Both the position numbers and the translations under genes were made by a program. Under the pieces are notes generated by a model, which had not been told where the DNA came from, ran no database searches, and saw nothing but the letters and a program-made list of their open reading frames with translations. From Desulfovibrio inopinatus DSM 10711 (GTDB lineage Bacteria > Desulfobacterota > Desulfovibrionia > Desulfovibrionales > Desulfovibrionaceae): 64,000 bases of DNA. The stretch is from positions 1-64,000 of the forward strand of contig NZ_AUBP01000007.1 of assembly GCF_000429305.1 (NCBI RefSeq). Direction: 5' to 3'. Of the stretch, positions 1 through 7,044 are shown in pieces (position 1 is the stretch's first letter; the number at the start of each line of letters is the position of its first letter).

Positions 1-255
1 AACCACTTTTTTTTCAGGTTCAGTTCAGGATTCAAGAAAATTCAACGGTGGTTTGAGAAGAAGAAAGTAAATAAAATAAGAAAGTATAAATTTGTTATGA
101 TTATTATAGTCTGTCGTTATGTTCTTTTTAAGTGTAACTATTGAATTTTTAAATGAAAAAAATTGATATAAATTCGAACAGAACACCAACAAACGCACAT
201 CTCTTGTCTTTTCGTCCTCCTGTCAGCTCTTTCGAACATGGAAGAAACAGAAATC

Positions 256-310
256 TTCAACAGGTTATTCATAACTATACTATCTCTTTGAATTTATTAT
301 TTTTATAAAG
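256..310. repeat. Diverged direct repeat, copy 1
   Basis: About 55 bp resembling 733-787 in the same orientation. The shared core is a TTATTCATAACTAT block followed by an AT-rich block ending in TTATTTTTAT. Read on the minus strand it covers the last codons and stop of the small ORF at 275-445. Confidence 0.5.
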
Positions 311-445
311 CCAATACCATTTGGGTATACATCTGCATTCCAGACATGATTTCTCCTCACAGACATCAAGGCTTTTAACTCGCTCAGTAGCTTCATGTTG
401 AGCAATCGTCCTCTCCGTGATCGCCATAATTTCATCTTGAGACAT
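275..445 (-). CDS. Doubtful small Cys-containing protein (56 aa)
   Basis: I do not recognise this product. The frame reads 56 codons from ATG at 445 to a stop at 275, with a purine-rich AGAAGA a few bases upstream that could serve as a weak ribosome binding site. The C-terminal half has four cysteines in a C-x4-C-x2-C-x-C arrangement followed by an aromatic, basic tail. Codon choice is as AT-rich as its surroundings. Nothing adjacent gives a context. The last codons lie in a repeat whose second copy (733-787) reads as a similar but broken C-terminus, so a decayed paralogue may exist. It could be spurious. Confidence 0.3.
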   Translation of the reverse strand: MSQDEIMAITERTIAQHEATERVKSLDVCEEKSCLECRCIPKWYWLYKNNKFKEIV

Positions 446-732
446 TTTGTCTTCTTTCAATTCCTGAATTCACTGTCTGGGCATGATGACGTGCTTTTTG
501 GTGCGATTCGCATTCATCTGAAATTCAGAGGTGGGAAAGGAATAAGAGGATAATAATGAATTAAAATCTTTATTAGATTTGTTAGGGGTGTTGGTTTGTT
601 CCTTTTGGACGTATTGTATTGATATAAAATATAAAATCATTGACAACACAAGAAACGAAGGAGGAACAAACGATCATTGGCCGACAAAAAAAACGTTTTT
701 TCCAAAATGATCAACATAAAAGTGACATATCT

Positions 733-787
733 TTTAACAGATTATTCATAACTATCATATCATACTCATTTCATTATTTTTATTATG
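733..787. repeat. Diverged direct repeat, copy 2
   Basis: Second copy of the element at 256-310. On the minus strand it reads as a Lys-Asn-Asn-rich C-terminus followed by a stop, echoing the tail of the ORF at 275-445 but with no matching reading frame upstream. Its right end overlaps the left arm of the 760-811 hairpin. Confidence 0.45.
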
Positions 788-811
788 ATGAAAATAATGA
801 AATGAGTATGA
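760..811. repeat. Perfect 21-bp inverted repeat with 10-nt loop
   Basis: Bases 760-780 are exactly complementary to 791-811, leaving a 10-nt loop, so the transcript of either strand would fold into a long AU-rich hairpin. There is no following T-tract typical of an intrinsic terminator, and no gene ends nearby. It may be an end of a small mobile sequence, an RNA structure or a protein-binding site. Confidence 0.7.
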
Positions 812-1155
812 ACGGTACCAATGGATCTGGTTTAATCAAAGAAATGGATTTGAGAGGCGAAAGAGCGTTGACAGAAGTCCGTCTTCTGAAATTCGCAAGC
901 CCTGCTTGATGGACGAAAAATGCAATAAAATTTTTGAAGACCGAGAAATAAATTTGACGGTAGTTAGAAAGAATTTTGTAAATGGTTATCCGTGCTGAAA
1001 GTTATCTAAATAGAATTGGGATATTCAACCATTGAGACAAAATTTTAAAAGTAAATTGGTATGTTTTGTTTTATTTTGAATATATAAATATATGGAAGGT
1101 AGTTGTTTTTGAAATAGTAGACATCGCTATTGTTTATGTATTAAGGTTATTACGA

Positions 1156-1872
1156 ATGTATTCATTAAATACTCCTCAAGTTGACTATGATGCAGCCGCC
1201 TTATCAAAAGAGTTGGTATCATTCTATGATTCCTATCTAAAAGTATACGGAGATACTGCGCTGGGTGCAGCGTGGCCGAGTGAAACAGACCGTACATTGA
1301 GATTTCGTATTGGGTGTGAGCTTATTTTGCAATTCAGTGGAGGAAACGATGTAACTGTTTGTGACCTTGGATGCGGAACTGGAGAATTTTATAGTTATAT
1401 ATTACAAGAATCTATTCCAGGAATTTCCTATATAGGTGTTGATGCTTCAGATAAAGCTTTGAGATATGCAAGACAAAAGTTTAGCGACGTGAGATTTTTG
1501 CATCTTGATCCATTGAATTGCTTAGAAAATGAATTGAAATCCATAAATTGCGATTTTGTTTTTGCCAATGGACTCTTTACTGTTAAGAATACTGCGAACT
1601 ATGCAATAATGTGGATGTTCATGACAACAATTCTTGAAAAAATATGGCCTAGGGTCCGGCGTGGTATCATCTTCAATGTCATGTCAAAGATTGTCGATTG
1701 GGAGCGCGACGATCTCTTTCATGTATCCTACGATGAGCTTGCACGCTATCTTCACGGATTAGCAGGGCGCTTTATTGGTTTTCGAGCCGATTATGGTCTC
1801 TATGAGTTTATGGCATATGCCATAAAGCCAGAGGCATCTACTTTACTAATGAGTCATTCTAGTAGTTCTTGA
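1156..1872 (+). CDS. Class I SAM-dependent methyltransferase
   Basis: Predicted soluble methyltransferase of 238 aa. The SAM-binding motif I is clear (VCDLGCGTGEF, about residues 63-73), followed by the acidic end of strand beta2 (YIGVDAS) that normally binds the ribose hydroxyls. I chose ATG at 1156 because AAGG lies 9-12 nt upstream; the frame extends to TTG 1066 but that extension is AT-rich and hydrophobic. The substrate cannot be told. It lies just before a surface-glycan cluster but is separated from it by 275 nt and a change in base composition, and its low GC suggests transfer. The imperfect inverted repeat just after the stop (1872-1910) could end its transcript. Confidence 0.75.
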   Translation: MYSLNTPQVDYDAAALSKELVSFYDSYLKVYGDTALGAAWPSETDRTLRFRIGCELILQFSGGNDVTVCDLGCGTGEFYSYILQESIPGISYIGVDASDKALRYARQKFSDVRFLHLDPLNCLENELKSINCDFVFANGLFTVKNTANYAIMWMFMTTILEKIWPRVRRGIIFNVMSKIVDWERDDLFHVSYDELARYLHGLAGRFIGFRADYGLYEFMAYAIKPEASTLLMSHSSSS

Positions 1873-1910
1873 CGGTACATAAAATTTAAAAGCATATTTA
1901 TGTATACCGT
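1872..1910 (+). terminator. Imperfect hairpin after the methyltransferase
   Basis: ACGGTACATAAA near 1872 pairs with TTTATGTATACCGT ending at 1910, with one 2-nt bulge. It starts at the stop codon of the methyltransferase. There is no good T-tract, so intrinsic termination is only possible. Confidence 0.35.
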
Positions 1911-1943
1911 TCTATTGTGTTATGTTGATGCTAAATTGAATTG

Positions 1944-1965
1944 TTATTTATCATATGATAAATAA
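1944..1965. repeat. 22-bp perfect palindrome
   Basis: A perfect AT-rich palindrome centred on CATATG. About 10 bp further on the sequence switches from AT-rich to the more GC-balanced composition of the rest of the window, so it sits at a compositional boundary. It could be an operator for the glycan cluster that begins at 2148, or a junction scar. No gene lies between it and 2148. Confidence 0.55.
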
Positions 1966-2147
1966 AACCAAAAAAACTGCGGGACCGGCGAATATGATAG
2001 CGCCGTTGGCTTGGCAGAGCTGTACGTCTGGGGGGGGATCTCATCGGGATTCCACGCTCCCGATCTGTTGGAGCAAGAAATCTTGTGCGTGTAGATGCGG
2101 TCTGTTTGGAGCAGAGACAGGCGTCCAAACATGCGAGTGAGGACAAA

Positions 2148-2813
2148 ATGGCTGATATAGTCGTCTTTGGTGCGGGACAGATAGCGGATGTGGCTCGTGT
2201 GTATATCGATATGCATGGCCCAGATCGGATCGTCGCCTTTACCGTAGATGCGGCCTATTGCACTGCAAACACTTTCGCGGGGAGACCTCTGGTTCCATGG
2301 GAGGAGCTGGAGCGCCATTTTCCTCAAAATCAGGTACAATTGCTTGGACCACTCAGTTTTCGCAGGCTCAATGAATTTCGGCAAACGCGCTACTTAGAGG
2401 GGTTGGGGCGAGGCTATACATTTACATCTTTTATCCATCCTGAATGCAAGAATTACGCGCAATCAATTGGCGACAATTGCTTTATATTGGAAGGAAACAC
2501 ATTACAGCCGTTTGTCACCGTCGGAAACAACGTCATAATCTGGAGCAACAACCACATCGGACATCATACGAGCATTGAAGACCATTGTTTTCTTACTTCA
2601 GTTATTGGTGTTTCGAGCAACGTATCCATTGGAGAAGGGTCTTTTATTTGTGGCGGTGCTCTCATTGATTACGGCGTGCGCATCGGCGCACGAAGTTTTG
2701 TTGGTTTCGGTACCCACATCCTCAAAAATCTTCCGTCGGAGAGTGTGGTGCCTCATATGCCACAATCCCGCATTGCGCCGTATTCAAGCCAGAGGATGAA
2801 GAGATTACTTTGA
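2148..2813 (+). CDS. NeuD/PglD-like sugar O/N-acyltransferase
   Basis: Predicted acetyltransferase of the NeuD/PglD family, 221 aa, which transfers an acyl group to a nucleotide sugar or sialic-type sugar. The N-terminus is the family's Rossmann-like domain (VFGAGQIADVARVY, residues 5-18). From about residue 115 the protein turns into hexapeptide repeats of a left-handed beta-helix (NCFILEGNTLQPFVTVG onward), including the GHH segment where the catalytic His normally lies. ATG 2148 is preceded by GAGG at 5-nt spacing; an upstream TTG/GTG extension is not needed. The stop overlaps the next start (TGATG), so translation is probably coupled. It fits a surface-glycan pathway. Confidence 0.8.
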   Translation: MADIVVFGAGQIADVARVYIDMHGPDRIVAFTVDAAYCTANTFAGRPLVPWEELERHFPQNQVQLLGPLSFRRLNEFRQTRYLEGLGRGYTFTSFIHPECKNYAQSIGDNCFILEGNTLQPFVTVGNNVIIWSNNHIGHHTSIEDHCFLTSVIGVSSNVSIGEGSFICGGALIDYGVRIGARSFVGFGTHILKNLPSESVVPHMPQSRIAPYSSQRMKRLL

Positions 2814-3799
2814 TGTTCGACGAAACGACCACGGTTTGGTGCCGTAAGCGACGCATCATCGGCCCTTCAGAATTTCACGCATTGAGAACAAATCGTGCCG
2901 GACTCCCTGTTTGTCTACCATTCAATGACTCCTGTTGGCGTCTCTGGTTTTCCGTGTTTAACGAGTGGGGACAAGCCGGTGCTCTATGCGTGGACATCGA
3001 TCCATCAAACGATATGAGAATTCTGGCCGTTCACGAATGCCCTGGGTTGGAGCGTGGTCGGGAGGGAGCATTCGACAGCGCAGGATTGATGCCGAGTTCA
3101 GTTATCGCAGTGGATGACCGCATTCTGATGTGGTATACTGGAATGCGCCTGCGTCAAGATTTGCCCTTCGAGGATGCCATTGGGCTCGCTATGAGCGAGG
3201 ATGGTGGCATGTCTTTTCAAAAAGTCAGTGAGACTCCGGTACTAGCGGCCGGGCCGGAAGGTGCCGCTCTCGCGTTAATTCCCATGGTTGTGCGGCATGC
3301 CAAGAGTTTCGAGATGTGGTATTCTTGCGGTACACGCTGGACGTCGTACGAGGGACATCTCAATCCTCAATATAATTTGAGGCGTGCTCATTCTCCAGAC
3401 GGCGTACAGTGGACCGTCAACGCGCTGAGAGAATATGGAATGTGTACAGCCGTGCGGCCATACATTGATACCTCAGGACAGCCGGAACTGTTTTTCAGCG
3501 CTCGCGGAACGAATCGATTTCGCGAGCCGCACTCTGGGGAAGCGTATCATCTGTATCGTGCGTCATTAGACAATAATATAATACAGCCCGCTACAGTGAG
3601 GCCGGTGAACTTTGTTCCTGCGCCAGAGCCTGAGGACTGGGACAGTTGGATGCAAGCCTACTGTTGCGTTGTGCCGTTCCGTAACACGCGCGTTATGTTT
3701 TATACTGGCAATGAGTTTGGCCGCACAGGTTTTGGGTACGCAGTGGAAGTACCGCTCGACAAACAGAACAAAGTCCCAGTAGCGCCCCCTCATGACTAA
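2813..3799 (+). CDS. Five-bladed beta-propeller glycosidase-like protein
   Basis: A 328-aa protein with recurring Trp/Tyr-rich strands typical of clan GH-F/J and GH130-type propellers: MWYTG, MWYSCG and MFYTGNEFG appear about one blade apart, with Asp-rich turns such as SEDGG. No signal peptide is visible, so it probably acts in the cytoplasm. Proteins of this fold recur in O-antigen and capsule clusters, but their reaction is mostly unknown and I do not assign one. It is sandwiched by overlaps (start within the previous stop; its last 8 nt overlap the WbqC-like frame), so it belongs to the same transcription unit. Confidence 0.6.
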   Translation: MFDETTTVWCRKRRIIGPSEFHALRTNRAGLPVCLPFNDSCWRLWFSVFNEWGQAGALCVDIDPSNDMRILAVHECPGLERGREGAFDSAGLMPSSVIAVDDRILMWYTGMRLRQDLPFEDAIGLAMSEDGGMSFQKVSETPVLAAGPEGAALALIPMVVRHAKSFEMWYSCGTRWTSYEGHLNPQYNLRRAHSPDGVQWTVNALREYGMCTAVRPYIDTSGQPELFFSARGTNRFREPHSGEAYHLYRASLDNNIIQPATVRPVNFVPAPEPEDWDSWMQAYCCVVPFRNTRVMFYTGNEFGRTGFGYAVEVPLDKQNKVPVAPPHD

Positions 3800-4348
3800 A
3801 TCGTGCAGCTATACCCCTCGTCGCCGCATCGCCGTTATGCAGCCTTATTTTTTCCCTTATGCCGGTTATTTCGGCCTTCTGGCTGGCGGCGATTGTTTTG
3901 TTATTCCCGACTGTGTGCAGTTCAATCAACGCAGTCGAGTGCATCGCACGGAGGTTCCGACACCTGCGGGGGGGACTGAATGGGAATGATCCTACCCTTG
4001 GCCCGACAGCTTCACGAAACTACCATCTGCGACCTTGCCTTTGCCGCCGACGCACGATCCACCTTTAATATACGTTTGCAGCGGTACCGTTGGTTAGACT
4101 CGGAGACCGGCCCTTATCTCGTGGCGGACCTATGGAATTTCAAACCGGAAATTATGCGGGCATCGACTTTGAACATTCCTACAGATGTTCGCGGTCAGGA
4201 TAGGATCATCGCCATAGTCAAGGCGTTACAAGGAACCGAATACCTCAATGCTCCAGGAGGACGGAGACTTTATACTCCTCAGGCATTCGAACGGATGGGG
4301 ATAAAGCTTCGATTCCTTCTCCAATATCAGGGAGAATGGCGCTCATGA
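3792..4348 (+). pseudogene. WbqC-like protein, frameshifted and C-terminally short
   Basis: The first frame (3792-3989) starts with the WbqC family signature IAVMQPYFFPYAGYF and continues to TEW, then meets a stop. The following WbqC-like sequence (ILPLARQL, and later YLNAPGGRRLY) continues in another frame from about 3986 to 4348. One extra G near 3981-3986 would join them as one protein. A run of seven G lies just upstream at 3968-3974. The joined protein would be about 187 aa, shorter than the roughly 230 aa usual for the family, and the conserved C-terminal block is absent in all frames, which supports a true pseudogene. A base-calling error cannot be excluded for the frameshift alone. 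WbqC proteins occur in O-antigen clusters; their role is not firmly known. Confidence 0.65.
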
Positions 4349-4467
4349 CTCAAGATCCCAGGTTAATTCATGCCGATTACAGTGAACACTTTACGATTGA
4401 TTGGACAGGGATCTGCATGGGCAAAGGATATCATAGGTATACAATGCTAAATTTGAGGTGCAAATGA
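4345..4467 (+). CDS. Possible small coupled ORF (40 aa)
   Basis: A 40-codon frame whose ATG overlaps the stop of the WbqC-like gene (ATGA at 4345-4348) and whose stop overlaps the start of the glycosyltransferase (ATGA at 4464-4467). This double overlap is what one sees for translationally coupled genes. The product has an acidic, aromatic centre and a GKGYHRY segment. I cannot name a family. It may be the remnant of a larger deleted gene, which would also explain the shortened WbqC end. Confidence 0.35.
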   Translation: MTQDPRLIHADYSEHFTIDWTGICMGKGYHRYTMLNLRCK

Positions 4468-5369
4468 AACTTGTTGCCCAAGTGATTGCTGGCAATTCGG
4501 CGCATGATTTGGTTGGATGCATTGAGCATCACAGAAATTTGGGCGTAGACGCCTTTATCATCTGTCATTTGTATTCGGAAGACAACACGCCGGAGCTTCT
4601 GCAAACCTTGGAGCGGGAGCATGACGATATCACGGTTGTACATATTCCATTGATTTTCGATGACCCTCTGTCCTTGTTTCAGCCCTCCATCAACTTGGCA
4701 CGACAAAAATATGATGCAGACTGGATTCTTCGAATTGATTCAGATGAACGTTGGTTTGTACAACACGGAACGCTCAAAGAAGCTATTGCCAAAGATGGAG
4801 GGAGAGGAGTAATTGCGGTCAAACGGTATAATATCGTTTGGCCAACGCCTGCAGCAGCAGAGCAGACAGATATTTCATCAACTATGACGTTACAAAACCT
4901 CCCTTTAGCCTTGTTTCCAGTATTTATTCCTCCAACCGATAGCGCAAAACTCGAAGAAATTCCCTGGGTACTGGCATTGATAGCTCATAAATGCTGTATG
5001 CAAGCGAGCGAAATGTTTGATTTTGATATAGGGGGGCACAATGTTGTTGATCGAGTTCAGGGAGGGATCAAGCCGAGGGTGACTTCGAACAACATCATTG
5101 TTGCGCAAATCGCCTTCACCACGCTTGACCGGTTTGAAATTAAACTTCGTGGAATTTCGGCGTTGTTCAATAAAGCACCGACAGACAGAAATCCTCATCT
5201 CGGCTGGCATTGGACTCGTCTCGCCAATATCTACAAGCAGGGCTTTGCGGCTGTGGAAGCCGAGTGGTTAAGGCAGTTCATGACACCGGAATTTGCACAA
5301 CAACTGGTCGGGCGCCAAGTGATTGCTTCTGGAGAGTTTGCATTCGATTTTCCGCGAAGGCGTTCCTGA
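4464..5369 (+). CDS. Glycosyltransferase family 2-like protein
   Basis: Predicted cytoplasmic glycosyltransferase of 301 aa with a GT-A start (VIAGNSAHDLVGCIEHHRNLGVD) and the metal-binding acidic motif in RIDSDERW near residue 90, where the two Asp correspond to a DxD motif. This architecture is typical of Glyco_tranf_2_4 proteins that extend surface glycans. ATG 4464 has GAGG at 5-nt spacing and overlaps the preceding small ORF. Donor and acceptor sugars cannot be inferred. Confidence 0.75.
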   Translation: MKLVAQVIAGNSAHDLVGCIEHHRNLGVDAFIICHLYSEDNTPELLQTLEREHDDITVVHIPLIFDDPLSLFQPSINLARQKYDADWILRIDSDERWFVQHGTLKEAIAKDGGRGVIAVKRYNIVWPTPAAAEQTDISSTMTLQNLPLALFPVFIPPTDSAKLEEIPWVLALIAHKCCMQASEMFDFDIGGHNVVDRVQGGIKPRVTSNNIIVAQIAFTTLDRFEIKLRGISALFNKAPTDRNPHLGWHWTRLANIYKQGFAAVEAEWLRQFMTPEFAQQLVGRQVIASGEFAFDFPRRRS

Positions 5370-5501
5370 TGTAAAACTACAGGTAAATGCAAGCAATTGC
5401 TGGCATTATTGTCGTTTCACATGGTAACATGCTGAAAGGTAAGTTGGAGTAATCACTGGTCTTTCAATCAGAGAATTGCAATAAATGAAAGGATTTTTAT
5501 A

Positions 5502-6923
5502 ATGAATGTCCTTCTCGTAGCTCCTCCCATTGATATGGATTCTGCGAAGCTATCGCCCTGCGCCTTGCCCATCGGTTTATTGCAACTTGCTGCAGTGCTT
5601 CGTGAAGCAGGCCACGTCCCCACTCTTCTTGATTTAGCCACAGTCAAGATTCCGGAGGGCATAGAGCCCGAAGACTACCGTCGTGCCCTTCTCTGCGCGA
5701 GTATACGCGAACTTGATCCAGGATATGTGGGCATCAACTGTCTGACCAGCATGAACTTTCCACAGGTCAGGAGACTGATTTACGACATACACGTTGAAGC
5801 ACCGGATATACCCATTTGCCTAGGGGGAATTCACCCGACATGGTATTATCGTGAAATTTTTGAGCACTGTCCGGAGGTCGACTATATCGTGCTCGGCGAG
5901 GGAGAAACCCAAACCGTAGCGTTGGCTAACGCTATCGCTTCGGGCGATAGATATGCGCTGCAGGGCGTCCAATCTCTCGCATATAGAAACGCTGATGGCG
6001 CGCTGGTGGTGCATCCCAGAACCTCATATATTGACGATCTGGATGCACTGCCGCTACCAGCCTATGACTTATTGGATTTTACCGATTACCACAGAGACCT
6101 TTCTCGTTGGTACAATCCTAAAAATCATACCATCAAAACGCTTACTCCTCTTTTTACCTCAAGAAGTTGTCCCTTTAATTGTTCATTTTGTATGGGACAT
6201 ATTATGACAGGAAGAGGATATCGTGAGAAGTCTCCCGACAAGGTCGTGGACGAGATTGAAATTCTGACACGAGAGTTTGGGCAAAATTATTTTGCTATAC
6301 TTGATGAGAATTCCATTCTGAACAAAGATCGATTTATCGCCATCTGTAATGACATCTCCAAGCGTGGCCTGGACATTCAGTTGTCTGCAGTTTCAGGCTT
6401 CTATCTGAATGCGGTCGATGAAGACATTGTCAAAGCGTACAAGAAAGCAGGTGGAATCAGTGTATCTATACCGATAGAAAGTGGCAGTAGCTACATACGA
6501 AACACAGTTATCAATAAAAATTTGAGCGACGAGACTATCATCAACGCTGTTCGCTTGTTTAAGAAATATGACCTTTTTACGATTGGTTTTTTTATTATGG
6601 GGTTTGAAGAGGATACTCCATCCACTTTGGATGAAAGCATCGCCATGATGGAAAGGCTTCAGCTTGATATAAATAACACCGCTAACCTGTCGCCATATCC
6701 GGGGACTAAGATCTTTGCTCGGGCCAAGCAGAACGGCACGCTGCTTATTGATGACAATCAAACGTGGAATGGCGAAGTGCTGTTTGCGCAACGTTCAGAA
6801 ATGAGGTTTTTCATTAAGCCGCCAGGGTTGAGCATGGACGAACTGCGGCGGTATCGTGCCGTATTTAATCAGTATTTTCTTTATAGTGACCGTGTGCGTC
6901 ACGAAGCAAGAGGCTCGCGTTAG
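5502..6923 (+). CDS. Cobalamin-binding radical SAM protein
   Basis: Protein of 473 aa in the class B / BchE-like arrangement. Residues 1-150 form a B12-binding Rossmann domain (opening LLVAPPIDMDS, then CLGGIHPTW and VLGEGET). Residues about 200-420 form the radical SAM barrel with the CxxxCxxC cluster motif (CPFNCSFC, residues 223-230). The DxHxxG motif of base-off cobalamin binding is not seen, as in many members. Such enzymes methylate unactivated carbons, phosphinates or lipids, or do ring chemistry; the substrate here is unknown. It closes the glycan cluster but is 132 nt away from it, so it may be expressed separately. Confidence 0.8.
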   Translation: MNVLLVAPPIDMDSAKLSPCALPIGLLQLAAVLREAGHVPTLLDLATVKIPEGIEPEDYRRALLCASIRELDPGYVGINCLTSMNFPQVRRLIYDIHVEAPDIPICLGGIHPTWYYREIFEHCPEVDYIVLGEGETQTVALANAIASGDRYALQGVQSLAYRNADGALVVHPRTSYIDDLDALPLPAYDLLDFTDYHRDLSRWYNPKNHTIKTLTPLFTSRSCPFNCSFCMGHIMTGRGYREKSPDKVVDEIEILTREFGQNYFAILDENSILNKDRFIAICNDISKRGLDIQLSAVSGFYLNAVDEDIVKAYKKAGGISVSIPIESGSSYIRNTVINKNLSDETIINAVRLFKKYDLFTIGFFIMGFEEDTPSTLDESIAMMERLQLDINNTANLSPYPGTKIFARAKQNGTLLIDDNQTWNGEVLFAQRSEMRFFIKPPGLSMDELRRYRAVFNQYFLYSDRVRHEARGSR

Positions 6924-7044
6924 ACCTCTTTCAAAGAGGCCCTCCTTTGATTTGACGCAACGGATAAAGTATTCGCAAGCGTTTATTTGCGGAGGGTAAG
7001 CGGAACGTTGATACTCATTGCTGCCGATGAAACGGCAGTTCCAA

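Larger units (their letters stand above)
1..1155. other. AT-rich, gene-poor left end
   Basis: This stretch is visibly richer in A and T than the rest of the window and holds no gene I can recognise. It contains one doubtful small ORF on the minus strand (275-445), two diverged copies of a roughly 55-bp sequence (256-310 and 733-787) and a perfect 21-bp inverted repeat (760-811). An 89-codon TTG-started frame at 640-909 has no Shine-Dalgarno and runs through the hairpin, so I do not call it. The composition and repeats suggest decayed, horizontally acquired DNA; this is inference. Confidence 0.6.

Noticed and set aside
640-909. 89-codon TTG-started frame
   Set aside because: No ribosome site, weak start, runs through the 21-bp inverted repeat and has no protein-like conservation pattern.
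1931-2384. Overlapping frames on both strands around 1931-2384
   Set aside because: They are shadows of the acyltransferase gene start and have no ribosome sites.
3968-3990. Programmed frameshift in the WbqC-like gene
   Set aside because: No slippery heptamer plus downstream structure was evident at the break, and the C-terminal domain is incomplete, so a mutation is more likely.
6925-6939. Hairpin CCTCTT/AAGAGG as terminator of the radical SAM gene
   Set aside because: Six-bp stem without a following T-tract; too weak to call.
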